DNA of 64,000 nucleotides from Brasenia schreberi (lineage: Eukaryota > Streptophyta > Magnoliopsida > Nymphaeales > Cabombaceae), in assembly GCA_036023115.1 (NCBI GenBank), contig JAYKKT010000046.1, positions 5,463,501 to 5,527,500 on the forward strand. Direction: 5' to 3'. The first letter of the stretch is position 1, and every line of letters begins with the position of its first letter. The translations under genes were made by a program, and so were the position numbers. Below the pieces are notes generated by a model. That model ran no database searches and had not been told where the DNA came from. It saw only the letters and a list, made by a program, of their open reading frames with translations. Of the stretch, positions 33,313-44,833 are shown piece after piece.

Positions 33313-34773
33313 CGAATTATCGATGTATCAACTTAATGAGTCTTACTATGTAATTCTGGGAAAGAATTAGCGAACGTAGGTTAAGACAACTATTGAGTAC
33401 AACAAAGAACCAATTAGATTCATGCCCAATAGATCTACTATTAAAGCGATTCAAATTTTAAAATGTCTTATAGAATATTTTAGAGTAAAAAAGAACCTTC
33501 ACATAATATTTATTGATCTAAAAAAGGCTTACGATACGGAATTAATATATGTTATTTGGAGAACCGTGGAAAAGAAAGGTATCCCATTGTCATACATAAA
33601 TCTTATAAGAGACATGTACGGTATGTGAGGATTCATGAAGGAATGACAGACTCCTTTGAAGTAAATATTGGGTTACATCCTGGATCAACTTTAAGCCCAT
33701 ATTTATTTATATTGGTCATTGATGAGTTAACAAAACATATTCAAGATTAAGTACCTTGGTGTATGTTATTTGTAGATGATATTGTGTTAGTGGATGAGTC
33801 TAAGGAAAAAGTTAATCGAAAATTGGAACTATGGAGAGAAACATTAGAAAGTAAAGGCTTTCGACTTAGTAGAACAAAGACACAATATATGAAATGTAAG
33901 TTTGGTGTATGTTATTTATATTGGTAATTGATGAGTTAACAAAACATATTCAAGATGAAGTACTTTGGTGTATGTTATTTGCATATGATATTGTATTGGG
34001 GGATGAGTTTAGGGAAAAAGTTAATAGGAAATTAGAACTATGGAGAGAAATGTTAGAAAGTAAAGGCTTCCGACTTACTAGAACAAAGACAGAATATATG
34101 GAATGTAAGTTTGATCATTTGGGTACTTCATAGGACATAAAAATTAAGATTAACACATAGTGCATCTCTCATAAGGAAAGTTTAAATATCTAAGGTCAAT
34201 TTTTCAAAGTGATGAAAAAATTAATGGAGATGTTACACATAAAATTAATGCCGGTTGGTTAAAATGGAGAGGAGGGCATCAGGTATTCTATGTGATAAGA
34301 AGATACCATTAAAGTTAAAAGGTAAATATTATAGAGTAACAATTACACCTGCTATATTTTATGGTTCTGAGTGTTGGGAGTTCATCAACATGTGCAAAAG
34401 ATGTCCGTAGAAGAAATGAAGATGTTGAGATGGATGAGTGGTCACACAAGGAAAGACCGTGTACATAATGAGGTTATTAGAAACCAATTGGGAGTAGCAC
34501 TAATAGAGGATAAAATGAGGAGAAATCATTTAAGATGGTTTGGACATGTAGAAAGACGACCAAAGGACGCCCCCGTAAGAAGATATGAAAATTTAGATTG
34601 TGAAAATGTTAAAAGAAGAAGAGGACGACAACAAAAGTGTTGGAAAAAAACTATAAACAATAATCTAGTTTATATTGAATTAACAGCTAGCATGACACAT
34701 GATAGGGCTGTGTGGAAACAAAGAATCCATGTAGCCGACCCCATCTAGTATGGGAAAAGGCTTAGTTGTTGTT
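33313..34773 (+). mobile_element. RTE LINE copy E, 5' truncated, older subfamily
   Basis: Starts within the reverse transcriptase (CGAATTATCGATGTATCAAC) directly after the TTG tail of copy D and ends CTTAGTTGTTGTT. It is clearly more diverged than A-D. Reading frames remain at 33422-33628, 33556-33750, 33909-34133 and 34371-34748. The FADDI region is present twice because of an internal duplication of about 208 bp. Confidence 0.88.
33704..34113 (+). repeat. internal duplication in RTE copy E, period about 208 bp
   Basis: The segment from TTATTTATATTGGT to ATGTAAGTTT occurs at about 33704-33905 and again at about 33914-34113. The units differ by several percent, and the junction lies at a short homology (TGTATGTTATTT). 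Confidence 0.8.
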
Positions 34774-35314
34774 TAAATAAATAGAATTTTTTCTATTTCA
34801 ACTTATGTCTAGAATTTCAGGAAAGGAAAAAAGAAAGAGAGAAAGTGTTCCTTTCCAAGCCTTCGAAGATGTCTCCCTCTCTATACGATGTTTCCCTTGT
34901 TCTGGTTCTCATTCTGGAAAATAATGTTGCTACATGCTCGAGAGAAACCTTGTGTTTATTTGTGGTTTGCATCTCATAAAGATTAGAAATTGGGTTGTCA
35001 ATCGTCAGGATTCGTTAGAAGCGACATGTATATTTTGATATCAAGCCCGAACACTGTACTTTCAGCCCATAATCAAGTAGCAGCAAATGTTTGCCCAAGG
35101 ATATCTTAAACTGAGACCGACTAGTCGCATGCTTAAGATCCTACCAGGAGCACTTCCTATCAAGCTCTGAGCACTTCAAGAAAATGTGTCAGATTTATAT
35201 TGCTTTGTGTATTTTGCTATACAAATTAAGACAAGGGCACACGCATACAAGAGCAGCTTGAGTTCTCCAGGTGAGAGAGGTTCAAACATTGTGGTATTCA
35301 TATAAATGCAGTCT
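34774..35314. other. intergenic, nothing recognised
   Basis: AT-rich sequence between RTE copy E and the 58-bp RTE relic. No reading frame with family resemblance. Confidence 0.5.
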
Positions 35315-35406
35315 TAACATCAAAAATACAACAAACAACAACAACTAAGCCTTTTCCCATACTAGCCGGGGTCGGCCATTGGGAGAGCCTAACATCAAAA
35401 ATACAA
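35315..35406 (-). mobile_element. 58-bp RTE 3' relic with 17-bp target duplication
   Basis: The direct repeats TAACATCAAAAATACAA at 35315-35331 and 35390-35406 are identical. Between them (35332-35389) is the RTE 3' end in antisense: CAACAACAACTAAGCCTTTT, then CCCATACTAGCCGGGGTCGG. The last bases before the second repeat (CCATTGGGAGAGCC) do not match the other copies. Confidence 0.88.
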
Positions 35407-35763
35407 TTCAATAATTTTTTTTTACAATTCAATAAATCTAATAACTAGTAAAAAACGAAGATACAAAGAAAAGTTCTTTCTTTCAACATTACGTAGCAAA
35501 TAAAATAGTCCAAAACTGTTTGAAATTCAGTTGAGCTATATGCGTCGTGACAGTAAAATAAATAAATATTTGAACAATGATAATTAAGAGGAAACCTCCT
35601 GCACTTAAAGCCAAAAAGTTCGGATCAAGGCACTGAATCAGACATTGCTATCTCCAACGAATTTCTTTCCTTCTTTTCTTCAACTAGTTCCAAAGCTCCA
35701 ACCTCACCATCTTTAGCTACTTCTATAAAGTCGGTTTCACTTCTATCACTTGCAACATCTTAA

Positions 35764-37032
35764 TCAATTCTGTTTCACAATCACCACCAGAGATTTGTTT
35801 CCAGCTTCGATCGCATAAACTTTGAGGCCAGACGACTCCATTGCTTGATTCGCCCGAAGAACACAACATTCCCATGTCCGAATAGCTTGGGGAAATAGCG
35901 AATCAACAACTGCTTCTTGCTCGGAATCTTCAAATTCAAATACTTGACTATTGTCACTTCCATGGTCTATCTCATACCCACCATCGTTGCCGTTGCAGCC
36001 ACCATCATCTTTTGATGATAGGAAAGCATACCGGGTCATCCTCTTCTATTTCTGCTTTCTTATTTTTAGGGTCTGATGAGGGAAGGGGAGAGACATCGAA
36101 GTGGGTAGGCAGATGACTGTTTTCTGATTCTTTGTCACTCTCATCCGTGCATGTCTTGTAACTTCCTTCCTTGAGAAGCTCTTCCATCGTTTCCTTTGTC
36201 TGCAGAACTAGCATATCGATTACAAACCGTCATAAATAACCAACAACAATAATTTCCGTCTCATCTATTTGTGCATAACTCGACTCTCTACAACCCACTA
36301 CCTACGACAAATTACTGTTAATGGCCATTGCTCTACAAGTCACAAAATAAATGGAAGGGACGACTCCGACTTGCCTGAAACTCTATTTTCGGATCTTCAT
36401 CCCTGTAGATGGAGCTTGCCTGAGACAGTATTTTCAGATCTTCATCCGTGTTGGTGGTTGCATTTGTGACACTGCACGTAGAAACAGATGTCAGGCAACT
36501 CTAATGAGAAAACGGGGAAGTCGAAGACGTCGTGACGTAATGAAGTGAGCATTTCCTGAAAACATAGAACAAAGAACACATCCCTCTCGTATCTGTTGCA
36601 TTGGCAGATCCTTGTCCAAGATCAGTGGTGGTTAATAAACGATATTGTTTGTACTCTACTGGTTGAATTATTACATTGATCATGCTAAGAGTTGATGAAT
36701 AGAATCTCAAAAACCTTTTTAAGAGAAAGATGATAATTCTTTTGAGATTTTAAGACTTGCCGATGTGTTGTGGAAGATTTCACGTTTGCCAGTAAACACT
36801 ACAAGCCCCCGTCTTCTTGATCCATCGTAACTCTAGAAGCTCCATCCTTTTCCTCTTTATCTCTCCTTTTCTCTTCCAAATCCTTGGTTTTGCATCTGTT
36901 AATGTTTGAGGCGATTTTGATACTAGAGAGCACGCCAAAGAGCAAGGCACCACCAAAAACGAGAAGGCCACTAACCCCCCTCCCATGAACTGCATTTCCT
37001 CGATTAGGGTTTCTGTCTGCATAGAACTTCAT
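35764..37032 (-). pseudogene. possible small membrane-protein gene with a frame break (unrecognised)
   Basis: Three minus-strand pieces may belong together. 37032-36799 starts with MKFYADRNPNRGN, has a hydrophobic segment (LLVFGGALLFGVLSSI, residues about 23-38) and then a Lys/Glu-rich stretch. 36214-36005 is acidic and hydrophilic (TMEELLKEGSYKT; DEDDP-like patch). 36039-35764 ends with RTWECCVLRANQAMES and VVIVKQN. The last two overlap in different frames near 36010-36040, so either a frameshift, a sequence error or an unrecognised intron separates them. A splice joining the first and second pieces in frame could not be settled. I do not recognise a family. The composition looks protein-like rather than random. 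Confidence 0.38.
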
Positions 37033-37230
37033 TTTGCTTCTTTAAATTGGAGGATAATCAGTCAATAAAACTTGGTTAAAGATTACACATATGTTTGGCT
37101 TTAGAATTGGTCATATCTAATCTAACAAACTTCGCATCAATCCGTTCACAAAAGTCAGTTTATTGAACCGTTAAATCTCTCTGTCTCTCTCTATTTATAT
37201 TTATTAGTGTATATATAAATAAAAAAAAGT

Positions 37231-37387
37231 GAGAGCTGCTAGACATCCACCCATGTTCTGATGCAGGTCAACATGGTGACGCAAGGTGGATGCTTTGATC
37301 ATTATCATCTAATTGGTCTCACATAGGATATGTGGGATGAAAAGCTATATATACATAAATATATATACATATAAATATATATACATA

Positions 37388-37466
<79 letters not shown>

Positions 37467-37655
37467 CATATCGAGTTATTCATCAACATAACGATCTTAT
37501 TTAATAAACATTAAATGTAACAAAGGATGAGTGGTGTGAATGTATGTTAAATGTGATGGAGGATGGGTGCCTTGATTAACATCATTTGATTAATAGCACA
37601 GACGGTGCTCATGATCAAACAATATCTAGTATGAGAGGAAGTCCCCTCTCTCTTT
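37231..37655. mobile_element. MITE copy M1 bordered by microsatellites
   Basis: Left end GAGAGCTGCTAGACATCC; right part ends AATATCTAGTATGAGAGG followed by a CT-rich run. It shares CATTAAATGTAAC and GATCATTATCATCTAATTG with copies M2 and M3. A (TA)n run of about 74 bp lies inside (37388-37461). Confidence 0.55.
37388..37461. repeat. (TA)n microsatellite
   Basis: Almost uninterrupted TA dinucleotides. Confidence 0.95.
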
Positions 37656-37691
37656 CTCTCTCCATATATTTTAATATATACATACAAAAAA

Positions 37692-37895
37692 TGAGAGTTG
37701 CTAGACATCCGCTCATGTCATACTCTACTCCATATCGAACCTCTCATCAACATCATTACAATGATCGATACTATTTAATGTACATTAAATGTGACACAAC
37801 ATGAATGTCTTGATCATTGCTGTTCAATTGATCATACAAACGGTAATAATGATGAAACAATATCTAGCATTAGAGGTTGTATAGCAGTTCTCTCT
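37692..37895. mobile_element. MITE copy M2 bordered by microsatellites
   Basis: The left terminus GAGAGTTGCTAGACATC pairs with the right terminus TATAGCAGTTCTCTC as imperfect inverted repeats. The element is about 200 bp, non-coding, with the family's internal ACATTAAATGTGAC. CT and TA runs abut the ends. Confidence 0.65.
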
Positions 37896-38224
37896 CTCTA
37901 TATATACACATAATCTTCACTTTTGGTTTTGTTGCCGTCAACATTTTTTTTGCGTCAAACAGGTTTTTTAAGTTTCTAGTAAATTTCGACAGATAGGTGC
38001 GCTTTAGTTTTGCATGAACAAATACTTAACTTCGTTTCGATCTCACTTCTTTCTCATCAATACCATTTCATCATATTTTGATTTTCTTTTACGCCGACTC
38101 GTCTCTACTATACATTTTAGCCTGCACGAAAGAGTTCCATGACAATGACAAGATCGAAAGATTTGTCGGCCAAATGAAAGTGGACCTATTCACTAACAAG
38201 GTTAAGTGGCTTAGACATGACCGA

Positions 38225-38345
38225 TTTAGAACTGTTCCAGCTGTTTCAATTGGAACCAAGGAACCAAACCAGAGTAAGAACAGCCTGAAACCGGAACAGA
38301 GACCACCATTTCAGTTTCAGTTTCACCTTCCATATTTTTTTATTT
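38225..38345. repeat. GGAACC-rich repeat, copy 1
   Basis: A cluster of GGAACCAA, AACCGGAAC and related words. The same word set dominates 39335-39640, 55925-56270 and 63655-63860, so it is a dispersed family, possibly a hAT-type MITE. Ends not resolved. Confidence 0.5.
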
Positions 38346-38458
38346 CTTAAAATTTCAAAAATTCTTTAATAAATTTTTTCAGCTTTTCGATGGTTGTTAA
38401 GAAATAAAATATGTAGTAAGATCTATCTATCATTATCAAAACACTCGTAATTGCACTC

Positions 38459-38640
38459 AGAGCCTTAGCTCAACGGCAGGGTGCTCTAGCGTCATTGCTG
38501 CTGGAGGGGAGTTCCTACTCCCAAAGGGTTTAAATGTGGCACTCGGGCCATTAGCCCACCCGGCAAGACTGTCCACTCACAATTTGGAGGTGGGGAGTTC
38601 GATTCCGGGGCATGAAACCTGGCTTTGGTCTCTCCGTTGT
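38459..38640 (+). mobile_element. tRNA-like (SINE-related) sequence
   Basis: TTAGCTCAACGGCAGGGTGC resembles a tRNA A box. GAGTTCGATTCC near 38598 resembles a B box. A similar A-box sequence occurs antisense at 54775-54855. A (GA)n run of about 40 bp follows (38645-38685). No intact tRNA was recognised. Confidence 0.5.
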
Positions 38641-38641
38641 A

Positions 38642-38644
<3 letters not shown>

Positions 38645-38685
<41 letters not shown>
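38645..38685. repeat. (GA)n microsatellite
   Basis: About 20 uninterrupted GA units following the tRNA-like sequence. Confidence 0.95.
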
Positions 38686-38688
<3 letters not shown>

Positions 38689-39334
38689 CTAAATGTGGTT
38701 GCCAAACGACTGCCTTTTTAGGGACTTCCTGCTTTGATGCGAAAAATGGCAGAGAAGAGAATCAGAATTTGATAAGTTATTTTTAACGGGTTTGGATTAT
38801 TTGATGAATACAGATCCTCTTTGACTCAAAAAGGCATAATCCAAAAGGAAATAATTAAGACAGGCAATGAATGACTCAAGGTGACCCATGACATGATGGA
38901 TTAACTCAGACCCATATTATGATCCAAAATTTTACAAGAAAGGGGGTATGCACCATCTATCAGAGGAGTAACTAATAAATATACCATGAACAACCAACCT
39001 TAAATGCTTGCGGAAAACATATTTTATTTCATATAATTTGCGACCTGGATCCGAATTGGGCAATCTTGTCTAATCATACTGTTTGGTTTGTCCCATCATT
39101 CAAACACAAGACAAATGGATCCAAACACAGAAGGAAAAACTCTTTAAATCAAGTTTCGTGTATCAAAAGTTTTGGACCAAGCAAATACACAAGTGTTGCG
39201 AGAGTGGTAAATGAAGCAAAGAAGTTGGCACCCCCTAAGTTTTCTCCATCAATCACCGAAACCAAAATCAAGCCTTATTCCACGCTACTAAGTTCGACGG
39301 TCTACATGGATTCTTAGTCGTCATTGTGATTCAT

Positions 39335-39640
39335 TTCCATCTTGCCTGGAACCAGAAACTTAAACCGGACCAGGATTATTATGGTTACGGTTAAACCATC
39401 TGAAACCCAAACAAGTATTAAAAATTTTGAAATTTCAAAAAAAAATGGAACTAGTAGTGCTAAACCGTTGATTCTGGTTTCGGCACGGTTTTGGTTCTAT
39501 GAAAGTTGGAACCGAAACTGAATCTGGTGGTCTCTGGTTCTGGATTTGGTTCCAAATCTGGTTCTAACAATTCTAATTTCACCCAGTTCCTGACCGGTTT
39601 GGTTTTGGTTGAAACCGCCACGCCGGTTCAAAATTGATCA
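39335..39640. repeat. GGAACC-rich repeat, copy 2
   Basis: Dense GGTTCC, GGTTTTGGTT and AACCGGAAC words in both orientations, suggesting an element with inverted-repeat subterminal motifs. No target duplication identified. Confidence 0.5.
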
Positions 39641-39744
39641 TGTGTAATTGTCCCGTTGTTTATGCAGTGTAAAGTAAATATGTTGTAGTGCCTCGCATTC
39701 TCAACTTAATAACTATTAATTAATATTATCTAATAGATTTATTT

Positions 39745-42065
39745 AACTCCGCCCATGTAAGGGATCACCCTTGCATGACATATCTCAAGCCCGAATAAAG
39801 GAGGAGGGTTGCATTAGGCTTCTAACAGTCAGCGTAAAACTTTATCAGATTTATTTATCATGGATTTTATAAATTATGAGCATTGCATTGGGGCGTTCCC
39901 TCTTAGTGACGCACTAAAGAGCCCGAATGTAGTAAAAAGTAATCAACGACCTCTACATCTTTGCTTGGATGTAGTGAATCAATTGCAAAGAGGGTTTCCA
40001 CATTATGGAAATGTACGAGTAAAGAAGTTAATCCCACTACATTGTCGTCCGAATGTAGTGAATAAGTTACAGTGAGGGTTTTCGTATTTTTAGTATGAAT
40101 GGATGCGAAGGTAAGAAAGTTAGCTTAGATAATAAAATTTGTATTGGTACTTAAAATATCGGAACATTGACCGACAAGTTGATGGAGGTGGTAGATACTA
40201 TGATTTGGAGAAAGATTCGCATTCTATGTTTACAAGAAACAATGTGGGTTGGAGAAAAAGCAAAAAAGATTGAGAATACAAGATTTAAATTATGGTACTC
40301 GGGAAAGGGAAAGGCTCGAAATGGAGTTTGTGTTATTATAAATAAAGATTTAAATGATAGTGCAACAATATGGTGATTGAATTATAATAGTGAAATTAGT
40401 ATTACGAGTAGAAGCTTTGAATATAGTTTGTACTTATGCACCCCAAATAAGATTAAAAAAATAGTATAAAGAAGGCTTTTGGGGAAGAATTAGATAAGGT
40501 AATTCAAAGAATTTCACAAGAAGATGATTTGTTAGGGAAGAGACTTAAATGGACATGTCGGTAAAGATGCATTAGGATATCAAGGTATTCATGGAAACTA
40601 TTCTTTTGGGGATATAAATGAGGAGGGTCTTTTGATCTCTTTATCCCAATACAATTTTCAAAAACTAGACGAACATTTAATTACTTATAAGAGTAGATTG
40701 TCACAAATACAAATTGATTATTTTGTTTGTAGGAAAAAAGATAAATCATGTTGTAAAGATTGTGAGATAATTCTAGGAGAAAACATAACTATTCAACATT
40801 AACTTTTAGTAATGGATTTACAGGTAAAAAAGTAGACAAAGAATAATAAAGTGTATAGAGCTATTCGGACCGAATGGTGGAACCTCAAATGTGATAAATA
40901 AAATATATTTAAATAGAAAGTTCTTCAAGGAGATGGTTGAAATTATGTAGGTATAGCTTATGATATGTGAAACAATATTACTATACATATTAAGGAAGTG
41001 ACAAAAGATATATTAGGCGAATCTAAGAGAGGCGTAGTGACACACAAAAAACTTAACGGTGGAGTAAAGTTGTGAAAGATAAAATCAAGGCAAAGAAGGT
41101 ATGTTACAAATTACATAATACCAAGAATGCTAGTAAAACTTGGGAGACTTATAAAAAAGCAAAGAAAGAAACAAAAAAATTGTTAGTAAATCAAAAGTAA
41201 AAATTTGAGAGTATTTATATAAAAGCTTAACTCAAAAGAAGGTGAAAGAGATATTTTTAGGATAGCTAAGAGTAGAAATAAAAAAAACTAAGGATCTTAC
41301 TGTATTAGATACATTAAAGTGAGGATGGGAAGATTCTAATAGCAAATGATGATATAAAAAATGGATAGAAAATTTATTTTTATAAGCTTTTTAATGAAAA
41401 TACAAATGTTAGTATTAGCTAAGGAGAGTTCGCTAGATCATAAAAGTATATAAACCGTAATTTCTATCGGCATATTCAAAAGAACAAAGTTAAAGAGGTT
41501 TTTAAATATATGAAGGTTGGTAAATATGTAGAAACAAACAATATTCCTATAGAAGTATGAAAATTTTTAGAAGATATAGGGTTCACGTGGCTTACAAGAC
41601 TATTTAATGAAATATAGATAACTCAAAAGATGGTCAAAGAATGGAGAGCGAGTATACTTATATACATATATAAGAACAAAGGAGATATTTAGAATTGTGT
41701 GAATTATTGAGGTATCAAGTTAATGAGTTATATTATGAAATTATAGGAAAGAATTCTTGAATGTAGGTTAAGATAAATATCTAGTATAATAGAGAACCAA
41801 TTTGGATTTATGCCTGATAGATCTATTATTGAAGTGTTTAACCTATTGAGACGTCTTATAGAATATTTTAGTGTAAAATAGAAGAACCTTTACATTATAT
41901 TTATTGATATAAAAAAAGCTTAAGATATTATATATAGATTTAATGGCGATTGATTAAAATGAAGAGGTGTGTGTGGTATTTTATGTCGTAAGAAGGTATT
42001 TAAAGTTGAAGGGTAAATGTTATAGAGCAACAATTAAATAAATTTGAAAATTTTATTGTAGTATT
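39745..42065 (+). mobile_element. RTE LINE copy F, ancient, flanked by a 14-bp target duplication
   Basis: Canonical start AACTCCGCCCATGTAAGGG, then the whole RTE order with many stops: endonuclease near 40130-40620, reverse transcriptase to about 41940, then a jump to the post-RT region (41940-42036). The central reverse transcriptase, including FADDI, is deleted. The flanks TAATAGATTTATTT (39731-39744) and TAATAGATTTCTTT (42066-42079) match at 13 of 14. The usual CTTAGTTGTTG 3' end is absent. Confidence 0.82.
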
Positions 42066-42079
42066 TAATAGATTTCTTT

Positions 42080-44040
42080 AACAACAATATATATCACCTT
42101 CGGAACTCATGCTAAAGCACCCACGAAGCTACATGACAATAAATGGTTGACCTATTCTGCGTTGCTAAATATTTATCATTCTTGACGAACTTGAACCGTA
42201 GGATTAAAAACGATCCGGTTTGAGCGGTGGGCCCACTTGTGACGATCCTAATGGCCGAGGTAAGTTCTGGACCATTTGACGTCAACCCCCTCCCCAGGAG
42301 AGTCTTTCCCCAGTACTGCCCGTACGATCTTTTTCACACATACCACCCTCCAAAAGCCCACCGGGTTGGGGCCCGCCCAATGTGACCCGTTGGCTAACCG
42401 TGGTAAAATTTCGCGTGGGAGGAGGCTAGAGCCGAGCCGAGTAGTGAAACGGCTCCAAGCTTAGCTTGGGCGCCCAGTTCGCAACTCGATTTACCTTCGA
42501 AAATGGGTCGCTTATGGCTGCTGCTTAACGGCCGGCCACCTCTGATTAATTGAGGTCCTCAAAGTTGCTGACTCTCACTCTTGTAAACAAAGGTGGCCCA
42601 TTTAGAAACAGCTGAGAAGGGCCCAAACCGCCTCCAGAACCACCTGAGAATATGGTTTCACGAGTGCCAACGTGACGGACATGACTATGAAGCTTTATTT
42701 ATGCAACCTTTTGAAGTTACAACGATCAAAATTATGATGCGGTATGACCGTATGAGCATAGTGTGGTACGAGATAAAGGTGTGTCGACCCCGAGGAATCA
42801 AGAGGTCTCCTTTTTACTTGAAGTAAACACGAGATTACAAATCAAGTGTTTCCATACGCCGGTCGCCGTCACCATGCAAAGTCGATTAACTAAGCCAGCC
42901 ATAATAAACCGGCTCAGCTTCAAACCACAGTTCGCATGGCGGTCAAGCCAGTGGATCCCACCGGCGACGGTGTGTACGGCAACTCGCTGTACTTTGGTTG
43001 GCGTACGTTCGCAGACGTGTTTCCACTTGAAAGATGAACAAATGTAAAAAGGTTTTAGAGAGAGAGAGAAAAGCATCTCTCCAAGAAATTAACAAAACAA
43101 AACAAATGAAAAGGACGGGCTCTGCTGGACAATGCGGAAAAACAATAAGCATGTAATCAACCATCTCGTCTTTTATCTTGTTGAAATTCCAAAAATTATT
43201 GACGCTTTTTTAATATGGAAAAGATAGGCCTTTCCCACTTTGCAGACTTTTAGCACGTTAGGTGTACATAAGGGTGGCAATTCGTGTACGTCGGGTCATC
43301 TTCGTGTCGTGCATTTTGGGGTGCGGGTCGTGGAAGAGGGTAATGCGAACACAACACGGAGAAATTTTCGTGTCATTGGAATAAACATTAAAACGACATT
43401 TTTGGGGTACGGTTGAGACGATGGACGCAAGTTTAGTCTGTTGAAACAAGAAGAAAGAAAATTGCCGTATTAAATTTTTGGAAAAAAAATCATGAACTGT
43501 GAAGAAAAGAATTACTCAGTACAATCTATCGAAAATGAGAAGAGTGATCTGAACGTCTAAATAAGTTCATTCTTTTAGAAAACATGTTACGCATTTATCA
43601 ACCATGAATTAGGTTATTTTCGTATTGTGTTAATGAAAGCATAAACACAACGCATTTTATTATTGAATTATCTTAAGTAGACACGAACACTAGCTTAATA
43701 CGGACACGGATTTTTTGGTCGTGTTCGTGTCCTTCATCTGTATCGTGTAGAAATCTGCGAGTCCTGTACGTTCTTTTTTCATATTTCCTCAACTTCTTTA
43801 GGTGCAATTTTCATAAGATGTAGGTACCTGTTTGATTATCACCAATCCGTGAGACCTGCTTTAAGCATTGCTGAACACATGAACATGAACATGAATAAAC
43901 AGAAAAAAATGGAAATGGAATAAAGCTTTCTTTCACACTTCGTAGATGAGTTTCCGTTGTTAACACAAGAAGGCAAGAACAGAACAATGATGGAGATTGG
44001 ATTGGATCCTCTCCCCACCTCTCACCTCACTCGGGTGGTC
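42080..44040. other. intergenic region upstream of the F-box gene
   Basis: No gene recognised. A CGTGTCGTG/ACACGAACAC-rich repeat lies at about 43262-43770, starting with AGGGTGGCAATTCGTGT. This is a word style seen in plant hAT MITEs, but a right terminus was not found. Confidence 0.45.
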
Positions 44041-44046
44041 CTCTCT

Positions 44047-44071
44047 AGAGAGAGAGAGAGAGAGAGAGAGA
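44047..44071. repeat. (GA)n run upstream of the F-box gene
   Basis: About 12 GA units some 760 bp before the start codon. GA tracts are common near plant transcription starts, but a regulatory role here is inference. Confidence 0.7.
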
Positions 44072-44833
44072 CTGGGGTAGGTGGCTTTCCGGGAGGGCAG
44101 TGTATTGTTTCCGGCGTGGCCTAAACATTACCATTGGCTGTTTCAGTCTTCCTTCTTGTTTATCTGTAGATGGTGCTGTTGGTAGTGAGATCTCTCGTGT
44201 TTCTCCAACTAAAAAATTGAGAAAGAGGGAGACACACGGAGGCGGAGAAGAAAAAAGAGAGAGAGTGAGAGCCAAAAATGAAAGTCATCGTCGAGAGGGT
44301 GATCAGAGAAGAAATATCGCCGTCCTTCGACGTCTCTAACCGGAACGGTCCCGACGGTCTTCCCTTCCCTTTCTTCTTGTTCGTTCCTACTTGACTGGGC
44401 ACTTTCTGTATTATCTTTTGTTTCTATCTGGTTTTCTAGATTTTGTCTTCCTGGATTTCTCTTCATCTTTTCTCTTTGATCTTCCCTTTGATTCCCGATC
44501 TGAAAAATGTGTCATTTCTTTAAGGAGAAGGAATACCCACTTGAGGAAAATAAATTTTTTATGTACTGAAGCCATGTCCATCTTCTGTTTCCGCTCCCCA
44601 TCAATCCTAACCCTCAATTTCTCTCTCTAAATGCGCAAAATGGGGTTCTCTTCCATTGCTTCACCGAAATCTGCGTGACCATATAATCTCTCCTTAGATC
44701 TCCAGTTGGGATTTTACACTACCAACGAGCCGCTTTCTTTTCTTAGAATATCTGTATCTCATTTTATGAGAATCTCAAAGCTGGAACTCTGTCTTGAAGA
44801 ATTAATCTTGGTTTCTGGTGCTGTCTTCTCTCA

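Noticed and set aside
44047..44833. Assigning a TATA box or transcription start to FBL3
   Set aside because: Several TA-rich words and a GA run exist, but none stands out by spacing or context.
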